This document shows, in pieces, positions 30,090 to 38,731 of a stretch of DNA of 64,000 bases; position 1 is the first letter of the stretch, and each line of letters opens with the position of its first letter. The notes under the pieces are model-generated. The model was not told the origin of the DNA. It searched no databases and saw only the letters and a program-made list of their open reading frames with translations. The DNA is taken from contig JALJCQ010000022.1 of NCBI GenBank assembly GCA_023091665.1, positions 806,001 to 870,000 on the forward strand, written 5' to 3'. The DNA is from Pythium myriotylum (lineage: Eukaryota; Oomycota; Peronosporomycetes; Pythiales; Pythiaceae). The translations under genes and the position numbers were made by a program.

Positions 30090-32177
30090 ATGAGCAGTTC
30101 TCAGTTCCACGTCCTCCTTATGCCGGAAGACTTCATTGGGGCATCTCCGAGTGACCACCCAGTCTATGCTACTGTGGTGTCTACCTCCAGCACGCAGGCA
30201 ACGGTGGGTCTCCTCTCCGCGCCGCACGTGACTGCACAAGTCCGACTCGCCACCGCCCGTGCACGCCGCGTGGACCCTCACGAACTCGACGCTGGCGCTG
30301 TCGGTGAGTGGCTTCGTAAGCCAGTCGTTGGCGTCCACGATGGTCTCTACGTCTACGGCCAAGTAGTCGCCTACGATGGCTCTATGGTCACCATTCGTAC
30401 GACGAGTGGTAAAGTCGAATCCACGTCAGACGACCTCGACGAAGTCGCCCCCGTCCTATGTTTCCTCCTCGCCCACGCGCAGTTTGATACATCGACAACC
30501 ACGCCGGAGGTACTGTCCCAGTACCACGTTACCATTCTCGATCGACTACTCGGACGCCCAGGTCGCACCCGCCGTGGGCGCACCCAACCGCAACCACCAG
30601 CACCTACACGGTCCATCCCACGCCTACTAGCCGGTATCGTGCCAACTCGACTCCAACCAGCACCGGGTGAGGTGCAGGAGTGGATTCAGGCAGACTCTGG
30701 CACCACAACATCCGTCAGCTGCCGACATGCCATCGACTTTGCGTATTTCATCGACGGTGAACGCCCAATCCCGCGTAGTCTACTAGCCGCCATCGGCCGA
30801 CGGTTCGACGAAGATCCCTCGCTCTCCTCTGTGAACGAGCAACGCACGATGGGCGGTGACGCAGTATCTCCGACAACGACGCTTGCCCGCCTGCACGGCG
30901 CAAACCGACACACCCTCTCCAGTCCACCCGACACTGACCAAGACCCGCTGGATCAACTCGACGCTCTGCTCGAAGCCGTCAACCCGACACAGCCACCAAC
31001 AGTCACGATCCCCCCGACGGCACCAGCGAGCGTTCCCGCAGATCGTCCCGCTGGCGCCAGTATGCATGCACGGGTCCTTGAGGCCATCGCCGACAAACCC
31101 GAGCTGGTCAGGTTTTATCTCAGTATGTGCCAAACAACCAACGCGCAGTCAACCGGCGACAACCAACCACCGACGAAGCGCCCGCGACTGGAAGCGATAT
31201 CAGACCTCGTAGAGGCAACCGAACGCCACGACAGAAGACCAAAACACGAGTTTCAGCCGAGCAAGATCCAACAAGCAATCCAGCGCACACTCGGCTCCCC
31301 CGAGTACAAAGGTAAGGAACCCATGGAAATTGTTGAGGCCATGCTGTCCTCGCGCGCCACAAAGTTCAAGCCGATCCCCGCCGTCATTATCCGTGTGTTT
31401 GCCTTCGAGTTTGGTGCACGAGGACTCTCGATCATGCACTTCACACGTTTTGATTTCGCCGCCAAACGCGCGTGGTACGCCTCTGCATCCTGCAACCTCA
31501 ACAACTTCAGTGCCTCCATCTCGTTGCCAAAGCCCGACCGGCCAACCTCTCTCGACGACCTATCGAACGTCCTCACCGTCCTACACGTGTTCGTCGACGA
31601 GTTTATGGACCACGAGACGTCACGTCTTGTATCGTCGTCGCGCGAGTTTGTCGAAGAGCTCCGATCATTCAGCACATGGAGTCCGAGCGACGTCGAGACA
31701 CTCACGTTTTGGTTTGACAGTCTGTTCGAGTCGTACCGTGCCGCGACAGAGGTTGATTGTCGCCAGGGATCCGCCACTCGATGTTTGGTCCGCAGCAAAC
31801 TCTCACTCCAAGACCCAGACCTCCAGAGTGTATTGTACATCATCCAGTCCGAGCGATTCGCCGCGATACAACGGAGCCCGACGAATCCCAACGCTCCAGC
31901 CGATCACTCCCGCCAGCAGCATCAGTACCATCAACGCCACGACCAGAACCGACCTCGCACGAAGACGCCACAAGAAGTCATCGACGCTCTTCCCCGTCGT
32001 GGTCGACTGACAGCCTGCATGAAGTACCTGTCCCGAGGTGGATGCAGCAGCAAATCTGACGAGCGATGTGCGTTCCCCAATCATGTTCATCTTATTCCCG
32101 AAGAAAGACTTCATCCCGTAGTATTCAAGCACATCGAAGAAAAGATGGGTGGCGTCCGCGATGAACTACGCCGCTGA
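30090..32177 (+). CDS. DIRS element ORF1 (Gag-like, CCCH finger)
   Basis: The frame is open from 29844, but the most plausible start is ATG 30090 (MSSSQFHVLLMPEDF), after repeat A1, giving 695 residues. The N-terminal part is unrecognised and the centre is rich in Pro/Thr/Asp. A helical region lies at about 31190-31850. A C-terminal Cys/His finger with Cys in TACMKYL, GGC and ERCAFPNH, at about 32010-32085, resembles the CCCH finger of DIRS/Ngaro Gag proteins. It probably packages element RNA. Confidence 0.7.
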   Translation: MSSSQFHVLLMPEDFIGASPSDHPVYATVVSTSSTQATVGLLSAPHVTAQVRLATARARRVDPHELDAGAVGEWLRKPVVGVHDGLYVYGQVVAYDGSMVTIRTTSGKVESTSDDLDEVAPVLCFLLAHAQFDTSTTTPEVLSQYHVTILDRLLGRPGRTRRGRTQPQPPAPTRSIPRLLAGIVPTRLQPAPGEVQEWIQADSGTTTSVSCRHAIDFAYFIDGERPIPRSLLAAIGRRFDEDPSLSSVNEQRTMGGDAVSPTTTLARLHGANRHTLSSPPDTDQDPLDQLDALLEAVNPTQPPTVTIPPTAPASVPADRPAGASMHARVLEAIADKPELVRFYLSMCQTTNAQSTGDNQPPTKRPRLEAISDLVEATERHDRRPKHEFQPSKIQQAIQRTLGSPEYKGKEPMEIVEAMLSSRATKFKPIPAVIIRVFAFEFGARGLSIMHFTRFDFAAKRAWYASASCNLNNFSASISLPKPDRPTSLDDLSNVLTVLHVFVDEFMDHETSRLVSSSREFVEELRSFSTWSPSDVETLTFWFDSLFESYRAATEVDCRQGSATRCLVRSKLSLQDPDLQSVLYIIQSERFAAIQRSPTNPNAPADHSRQQHQYHQRHDQNRPRTKTPQEVIDALPRRGRLTACMKYLSRGGCSSKSDERCAFPNHVHLIPEERLHPVVFKHIEEKMGGVRDELRR

Positions 32178-32297
32178 CTCGCTTCCGACATTCGCGACCC
32201 CGACCGTTCCAGATCATCCGCACTCTCGCCCGCAACTGCCGACTCCACCGCCCGACCCCATCCACAATCGCCCGCCCAGCTGAAAGAAGCCCATACC

Positions 32298-33660
32298 ATG
32301 CCAACGCCGCCGCACTTCTCTGTCAATGCAAGCACCGCTACAGTCGTCCGCTCTCGATTGCTTGAAACACTGCACATGTACGAATCCGTCCGGCGACAAG
32401 GCCTCGTGTCCGCCTTCGTCACGGCAGGCATCCGTCCGCCAGGATGTCTCGTTAGCACATCACAAACCGCTGGTGAATCCGCTCTTGACCGCGAATTGGT
32501 CACCGCACTTTCGCAGCTCGTGTCCCGAGAACACCTGAGCCTGCCCGAACTCGTTGAAACGTGGAGAGCAGAATCGCCGACCGACCCACGACCGAATAAA
32601 GCACTCGACCCCACATGGCTCAATATCCTACTCCACGACTACCCACTCCGTACCGCTGTTGTCGACGCCGCAAGTCGAGGCGTCACGCACATGTTCATAT
32701 CACCACGTCCTCCGGACGTCACGCCCGTCGACAACCACGGTAGTGCACGAAGATACAGAACCGCCCTCGAACGTAGCCTTGCAGACGGCCAGCGTTCAGG
32801 AACATACCTCGTCGTGACTACAACCGCCGCACTTCAGTGGAAACAGCTACGGTACAGCCCCTTCGGCTGTGTACCGAAGAAAGACGCGGATCCATCGATC
32901 GAAGCCCGCCTGATCCACGATCTCTCTTGCCCACAGCAATCGTCCACTAATGCGTGCTCCGACCAGTCCCAACTGCCGTTGCTTCTTTTCGAATCTGTAC
33001 AACGCATTGCCTGCCGCATAGAAGAACTCGCGGTCAAAAACCCCGGTCACACGATCAAAATGCTCAAGGGAGACGTCAAGAGTGCGTTCAGACACATACC
33101 AGTCGCGTCATCGCTCGCCGCGCATTTTGCAGGTTCATATCTCCACAACCTCACCGTCGTCGACCTATCGCTCCCTTTTGGTTGGACCGGTTCTCCTGCC
33201 CACTACGGGGCCTTCGGTGGTGCCGTGTCGTTCCTTGTGAGCCGCGAAAGCCCTCGGTCACTCGACCCATACGACAGCGACTCGGAGCCATTCTTCTCCT
33301 TCGTTTGGGTTGATGACCATGTGCTGATAGAACCCGACATTGGCCGCCGCACAGAACTTGCCGAGGCTGCTCTCCGGCTGAGCATGCTGGCTGTCCTCGA
33401 GCCAAACGCAATCAACGACAAGAAATTCTCGTCTTGGGAAACGTCCCTGCAAGCCCTCGGTCTCATATGGGACACAACCATGCGATGTGTATCGATGCCA
33501 CCGGATAAGGTCAACAAGGCAACAGCAAGAATAGCCAAAGTTCGATCGTCCCAGTCTGTGTCAAAGCACCAACTCGCACAGCTTCTCGGGTCACTCCGTC
33601 ACGTTGGTCTTTGCTGTCGAGCAACCCGCGCCTTCCTCCAGCGTCTCCACGGTACGTGGC
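32298..33660 (+). CDS. DIRS element reverse transcriptase
   Basis: ATG at 32298; the frame stays open to 33875, but RT similarity ends near 33660. Visible RT blocks are SPFGCVPKKD, ARLIHDLS, LKGDVKSAFRHI, LPFGWTGSP and the catalytic FVWVDDH (about 33301). The order and the LPFG motif are those of DIRS-type RTs. No RNase H domain follows: the frame gives way directly to recombinase sequence in another frame, suggesting an internal deletion. Confidence 0.8.
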
Positions 33661-34488
33661 GACGTGCTCCACTATTCGGCACCGTCCCGCCAAGTCCGAG
33701 GGGCCGTCTCCATCCCGATGCTCGAAGCCATTACCTCCGCCTGCAAGTTACACGTCGCCCAACACCGCGTCATTTGTGGGGCTGCGGTGCTGGGCTTCTT
33801 CTTCTGCCTCCGCGGGGCCGAGTACCTCGCCACCAATGGACGCCAACGACCTCGATACTGTATCCAAGTAAGTGACATTGCGGTGTTTGACAATGACGGC
33901 TTCCGAACCACCAGCTACAACGACGCCAAGATCGTCAAACTCACGATACGTGGCAGCAAAACCGACCAAGCCGGCCAGTCGACAACCAGAAAACTGACGA
34001 AGAGCAGAAGAGCTCCAGTCTGTCCCGTGTATGCAGCTCTGCTACTCCTCACGAACGCCAAGATCATCGGCCTCAACGAATCCAACCCACTGTGCTCGTA
34101 CGAAACCAACCGTGTCCTCACATCCCAGACGATGACGACGGTTCTTCGACGGGCTGCAACCCGCTGTGGATACGACCCAGTCACGATCTCAACACACTCA
34201 CTGCGTGTGGGAGGTGCAACCGCCATGCACGCCGCCGACATCAACTCCGACTCGATTCGAATGCACGGAAGGTGGGCTTCAAGTGCATACCAACGGTACA
34301 TCCGTGTAGCACCAGCGACTACAACACGCCACGCCGAACGAATGGCAAGAAGCACAGCCGCGACTCCAGTGAATCGGCCCGGGTCCTCTCAAGGGGCATC
34401 ACGAGATCACGATCTCGCCACCCGGGCCGATAACACATCAATGTACTCACCGCTGTGCTCCCCAAACGTGCTTTCAACGACGGAGTGA
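33604..34488 (+). CDS. DIRS element tyrosine recombinase (catalytic domain)
   Basis: A frame of 294 codons, +1 relative to RT and overlapping its end. The catalytic domain begins near 33700 and has Arg in FFFCLRGAEYLA, His-x-x-Arg in STHSLRVGG, Trp in HGRWASSA and the nucleophile Tyr in AYQRYIR. It therefore keeps the R-H-R-W-Y set needed for strand exchange of the circular intermediate. The N-terminal SAM-like DNA-binding domain normally present is missing, as is RNase H, so this copy is probably not autonomous. Confidence 0.82.
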   Translation: MVFAVEQPAPSSSVSTVRGDVLHYSAPSRQVRGAVSIPMLEAITSACKLHVAQHRVICGAAVLGFFFCLRGAEYLATNGRQRPRYCIQVSDIAVFDNDGFRTTSYNDAKIVKLTIRGSKTDQAGQSTTRKLTKSRRAPVCPVYAALLLLTNAKIIGLNESNPLCSYETNRVLTSQTMTTVLRRAATRCGYDPVTISTHSLRVGGATAMHAADINSDSIRMHGRWASSAYQRYIRVAPATTTRHAERMARSTAATPVNRPGSSQGASRDHDLATRADNTSMYSPLCSPNVLSTTE

Positions 34489-34494
34489 AGGAAA
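34396..34494 (+). repeat. Split direct repeat B1
   Basis: A 99-bp repeat starting GCATCACGAG and ending AAGGAAA, matched at 34695-34793. It overlaps the last codons of the recombinase. Confidence 0.92.
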
Positions 34495-34677
34495 TGTGCA
34501 TCTGTTGGCAGAGGCCAAAGAGCCAGTTTCCGGAACCAGGTGGTGCAAGCATCCGCCTCAGCACGAAGGCCAGCATCTCCGATCGACTGGCCACGAAGAG
34601 GCCTTCATTTCCCACAAGAAAGTAGCCCAGAGTAGCCGTAGCCTAGTCATTCTGCATCTCTCCGAGCAACGCTCACA
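34495..34677 (+). repeat. Split direct repeat A2
   Basis: Second copy of the 183-bp repeat A, joined without gap to B1. Confidence 0.92.
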
Positions 34678-34694
34678 CCCACCACACCACACCC

Positions 34695-34793
34695 GCATCA
34701 CGAGATCACGATCTCGCCACCCGGGCCGATAACACATCAATGTACTCACCGCTGTGCTCCCCAAACGTGCTTTCAACGACGGAGTGAAGGAAA
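34695..34793 (+). repeat. Split direct repeat B2
   Basis: Second copy of the 99-bp repeat B. It forms the right end of the element, and zinc-finger gene sequence resumes at 34794. Confidence 0.92.
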
Positions 34794-35054
34794 CACGTGC
34801 GAATAGGACACATGAATGACCTTTCCCCGGTGTGGGAGTTGATATGGTCCTTGAGTGAATAGCGTCGCTTGAAGACCCGTACATCCCGGGAACGGACAGA
34901 TGTGCCGAACTCCAGACCATGGTAGGCCGGTGGTCACGGCCACATCCAGATCTTCCAACGCCACGGATGAGTCGTCGCTGACCGCATCCGAAAGAAGGCG
35001 CGTTGTGACCTCGTATCGGTGCTGAGTCTGAAACTGGGTGTAGGAGTTCTTCAT
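34794..35054 (-). pseudogene. C2H2 zinc-finger gene Z2, 5' half
   Basis: Minus-strand start at 35054 (MKNSYTQFQTQHRYEV). Finger 1 begins HICPFPGC and then loses frame: compared with Z4 about 2 nt are missing after GGATGT, and finger 1 continues in another frame up to the DIRS border. Z2 was therefore inactive for two reasons, the small deletion and the insertion. The region from 35055 to about 35280 shares short stretches with DNA upstream of Z1, such as TCGATAACAGACG. Confidence 0.7.
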
Positions 35055-35272
35055 CGTCCTGGAATGAGGCTGTTCGTTTCAACGCAACAATGATACTGAC
35101 GCGTTGACTGTGTTCAGGTCTCGCACGTGGGCAAGCTAAGGAAAGCTCCAGTTGCGGATGGGTAGACATGTGTTTGCTTGCCAATTTCAGGATGAGCATC
35201 CATGACCAAGTGCAAGTTGTTGTTGGCTTCTGGCCTGCAGCTTTGTCGATAACAGACGCCCGGTCGGAGTTC

Positions 35273-35639
35273 AACGACCCTATTGGACTTCATCGTAATA
35301 CTTGCATGCCTTTGAACAGTATTTTCTGACCCCAGTTCCTATCATGTCATCTTTCCAATCTTTACCTGTGCATAAGCTGGTCAATAATGTGACGGAAACC
35401 TTGGCTTGTTGAAGCACCACCCAAAATACATGGTCTTGCAACGAGAGCTGCAACCGTCGAAACTGAACGCTGATGCTTCTTCCAGCATGGCCCCATTAGT
35501 CACGAACTCTGAACGACTCAGAACTGTAATCCTCACTGAAGACTATTCATCGATAAAGTAACGTATGGTCGCTTATATCCAGTTGTCTTCGTACATATTC
35601 AGCCGCGTTCGTGATGCCACTGTTGTGGTGGAGTATACA
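35273..35639. other. Gene-free spacer
   Basis: No open frame, repeat or motif that I can support. Confidence 0.4.
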
Positions 35640-35835
35640 GTTGTTCACAGGATAGAATGCACGAACGGGTCCTCTTGTGGCGAGCGAGTTTGCCAGACGT
35701 GGCGAAACCTCAACGGCAGGACCGAACGGGACACACAAGGGTCGTTGGCCAGTGTAGGCGTCCATGTGGTCTTTGAGAGCATTGGTTCTCTTGAATAGAG
35801 CCGATGGACTTGCACGTGCTTGGGTCGAATCCTCG
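35640..35835 (-). pseudogene. C2H2 zinc-finger relic Z3
   Basis: The minus strand contains degenerate fingers. A segment resembling ERTNALKDHMDAYTGQRP spans finger 1 and the linker, followed by Cys/His remnants of finger 2 in shifted frames. It is the oldest-looking member of the minus-strand zinc-finger series and has no usable ORF. Confidence 0.6.
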
Positions 35836-36045
35836 GTGACTGCTGACAGACATTACTGAACGAGTTGCTTTTGTTGTTATGCGTAATTTTGTGGAGTGAA
35901 TATCGAATGAAGATGTCAAGCATGGGTTCTCCTGCGTTGTCGTGGTTAAACATGGATGGCCTATGCTTTACGCTGAGCTGGGATTGGTTTTGCCTGCGCG
36001 ATATCCAGGGCATCTTGATGCCTGGATTGGACTTGCTACGGATTA

Positions 36046-36120
36046 CACCATTTCCAGACCAAATTGGCGGAAGTGATGGATCGAATTGGACAAAGCCAAA
36101 ATCAAATTGGCACACCTGTG
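36046..36120 (+). repeat. Left terminal inverted repeat of the Tc1/mariner element
   Basis: The best-conserved 75 bp of the left inverted repeat, matching the reverse complement of about 37097-37171 with roughly three quarters identity. Confidence 0.75.
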
Positions 36121-36389
36121 AATATCGATAATTTTGGGACCATCGCCTTCGAAAGGGTATGTTGGCGGGTCAAACACACGCGGTTTGCTTCTTTCGCTGC
36201 TTCTAGAATGAATCCGCGGCTTCTGAATCACGCATCGCACAACAGAGGAGAACGATGCCGTCGCTTCTGGAGCACCGCTGTCGTCCCAGGTACGGCACAA
36301 ATCTTGTCGAGAGAGCTGTGAAGTAGCAGCTCACTTTCGCTTGTGCTTTTCACTGTGCAAGATGGGACACTAGCGCCACATGAAAGAGA

Positions 36390-37037
36390 CGCGCCAGCGC
36401 ATCCTCAACCCCGCGACAACAAGGACTGGCTCGGAATCGCCGCCATGAACGGTGTTTCCGCGAGCACCGCACGCAAATGGGTTCGGCGCGCCTTCGACAC
36501 GGACATTTAGCAGCCGCACAAGGCTGAGAGCCTCAACATCACTGCCGACATATCCGAAGACCGTTTGGAGTATGCCAAGTACCGTTTCGGATCGCCCAAG
36601 AGTGACAATGTCGGCGACTTTGTGCGTGAGCTCCTTCGCGAAGTCGAGAAACGCACGTCGCTTTTTGACGTCGTGCTCGTGTATGACAATGCGTCTGTAC
36701 ACAACTCCATAAAGGAAGTGATCAAGGAGGCAGAGTTTGTTGGCGTCCAAGCGATCCTGCTCTCGCCATACTCGCCCATGCTGAGAACCCGATTGGGAAC
36801 GCCTTCTCTGTGTTCAAGTCCGCGGTGAAGACTTCTCTCGCCGAACACCGTGACGAGATCCTCACAGTTCCCCGAGGAACCGCCAAGACTGCTCGCCGAG
36901 CGTCATGGCTCGTGCGCGCTGCTGAGTACAGCTTGCCAGCGAAGGTTTCGCCTGAGTTCTGCAAGAACTGGGTGCGCCATACACGCGTTTTCCATTACCC
37001 AGCGCTCAACATGGAAGACGCTCAAGTAGGCGCGTGA
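36390..37037 (+). pseudogene. Tc1/mariner transposase relic
   Basis: An HTH-like segment (DWLGIAAMNGVSASTARKWV) near 36421-36480 is followed by a stop codon. The DDE catalytic region continues from 36565: VVLVYDNASVHN holds the second Asp, and LLSPYSPML precedes the third acidic position. A frameshift then occurs, and in the new frame the sequence reads NPIGNAFSVFKS, with Gly where the catalytic Glu of NPIE is expected. A stop, a frameshift and loss of the catalytic residue make it inactive. Confidence 0.8.
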
Positions 37038-37339
37038 ACCTATGTCGGTACATATTTGTTTTCAAAGGCATGTCGGACATAGGGATATAAGCGATCACGG
37101 GTAGTGCCAAATTGAATTTTGTTCCGTCCAATTCGATCGAGTGTTTCGTCCAATTTGGTTTGGAAATGGTGTATCCAGGACTCATGATTACTGGCGTGTG
37201 GAATCGGACAAGTCAACACGACGGTCGCCAATCGCTCAAGTTTGCCGTGCCGATCCGAACTATCCATGTGTACATCATCCTACAGGCACCACCTGTCGTG
37301 CCGTATGTCACTACTAGTGAGATCTGAAAACATGAAGTG

Positions 37340-37354
37340 ACACACTAATAGCGT
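37340..37354. repeat. Target site duplication of the 9.3-kb LINE (left copy)
   Basis: ACACACTAATAGCGT, repeated exactly at 46660-46674. Confidence 0.9.
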
Positions 37355-37436
37355 GTGTGTGTGTGTGTGAAGGTGAAGTCTATTGAGCGCATTAAGTGTA
37401 CTCTAATAGCTGGGGCCCTGTGCCAACTCCTGTACT

Positions 37437-38648
37437 TTACCGTGGGTCAACCTGGCTGGCAAGCCAGGGCTGTAAGTCGGAGAGCGTGAGCCGTGGTAAG
37501 TCTGCGTGGCAGGCTTGACCAGTGGGATGATGGGCGGTACTGGATTGTTCAGTGGCCATCGCGTGGGTTGCTAGAGCTCTCACCGTGGTGTTGTGAGCTC
37601 GGGGCTGGTGGCGCCAGTGTCGCACTCCGATGGTGTCGGCTAGGTGGCGGGCTGTGTGATAGAGCCTGCGTAGAGCGTCATTTTTGGGCGGTTTGTAGTC
37701 TCGTAGTCGACGTAAGATGAGTGCACTGTCTCCAATGACGGTGAGTCCGTGCCATCCGTTCGTCTCCGCTGCCCTTAGGCCGTCGATAAGCCCTCTGTAG
37801 TTCGCTTGATGTTGCGTGGTCGTGGGCTCAGCAATCCATGTAGCCGAGCTCTAGTGAACGGCAGGGAGGGGCTCCGCAGCCGAGGATGCGACGACGAAAG
37901 CGCCGACACCCCTCGGTCCTGGTTGGCCACCTGGGGATCCTCCGAAGAGGAGGGCACGTGCCGGCCCCGTAAGTTCGGCAATGTGGACGGTCGTGTCGTC
38001 CGGCGACTCGAGGAGCGTTTTGAAGCGGCTGATGATGCTCGCGGCATATGGCGGCGTGTCCATATCTCTGTCGAGTCGATACTGGAGTGTGTCTAGTACT
38101 CGTCTGCAGTTGATGTTGTGTACCGCCTCCGCTTGTTGAGTGGACCAGGTCCTCGGAGCGTAGTTCATGTTGGTGCGCCAGGCATGAATCACCACAAGTG
38201 TCTCCAGCACGAGCTGCTGCCAGATCGCTTGTAGAACGGGGTACGGTCCGTCTCCTGTGTCGTCCTCATCCGGTCGACACTTGCGGAGGGAGGGAAGTTC
38301 CCAGATCTTAGGCGGTATGCACGGTAGCTTGAGGCTGAAGACTGCAGTGAGGAAGTCGTCATTGGTTGTTGCGAGTCGCTCCTTCCAGAGGCCGAGGGAG
38401 GTAAACACGGTTCGGAGGATATTCCAGAGGTTTTGGGCGGAAGCACAGTCCCACACTGTGTGGAACACGGACCCACCCGCAGAGCCGATCCCCACACAGT
38501 GGGGGCAGCCGCGTCTGTCGTTTAAGCGATCCCACCCGGAGAGGCGATGCCCCTTGATTCTGTAATAGAGAAGGCGTTGTCGACTGGAGCTGTGCTGGAA
38601 TCGATGGATAGCGTCCCAGCTGACGCAGTCTAGTGTTGTGCCGAACAC
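37437..38648 (-). pseudogene. Broken C-terminal end of LINE ORF2: zinc finger and RNase H relic
   Basis: Downstream of the ORF2 stop, in other frames. The 38648-37851 frame carries GCPHCVG...FHTVWDC (zf-RVT finger) and then an RNase H start in which Gly replaces the first catalytic Asp (LLFGGSPGG). After another frame change the rest of RNase H can be followed to about 37437, with Asn at the usual Glu (HQANYRGL), Asp kept in VIGDSAL, and the last Asp lost. A zinc finger after RT is required in related LINEs, so these lesions probably inactivate the copy. Confidence 0.65.
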
Positions 38649-38731
38649 AACGGAGGACGCATGGGCCAGATCCCGACGATGCGCGAGGTCTTGGTCTGCC
38701 TTGGTGCGCTTCGTTCTCGCGACAAGGACTC

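Larger units (their letters stand above)
29861..34793 (+). mobile_element. DIRS/Ngaro-type tyrosine-recombinase retrotransposon
   Basis: A 4933-bp element with split direct repeats in the order A1 (29861-30043), body, B1 (34396-34494), A2 (34495-34677), short spacer, B2 (34695-34793). A1/A2 are 183 bp and B1/B2 are 99 bp, and each pair is essentially identical. This is the A1-body-B1-A2-B2 layout of Ngaro/PAT-like elements, which integrate through a circular intermediate by tyrosine recombinase. It carries Gag-like, RT and recombinase ORFs on the plus strand. It sits inside zinc-finger gene Z2 with no target duplication, as expected for this class. Near-identity of the repeats indicates recent arrival. 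Confidence 0.9.
36046..37171 (+). mobile_element. Tc1/mariner-type element (degenerate)
   Basis: A 1126-bp element flanked by TA on both sides (36044-36045 and 37172-37173). Terminal inverted repeats begin CACCATTTCCARACCAAATT and align imperfectly over roughly 75-130 bp. Between them lies a transposase relic on the plus strand. The TA target and the DDE transposase place it in the IS630-Tc1-mariner superfamily. Confidence 0.82.

Noticed and set aside
32298..33875. RT ORF continuing to 33875 as a unique C-terminus
   Set aside because: After about 33660 it is an out-of-frame reading of the recombinase domain.
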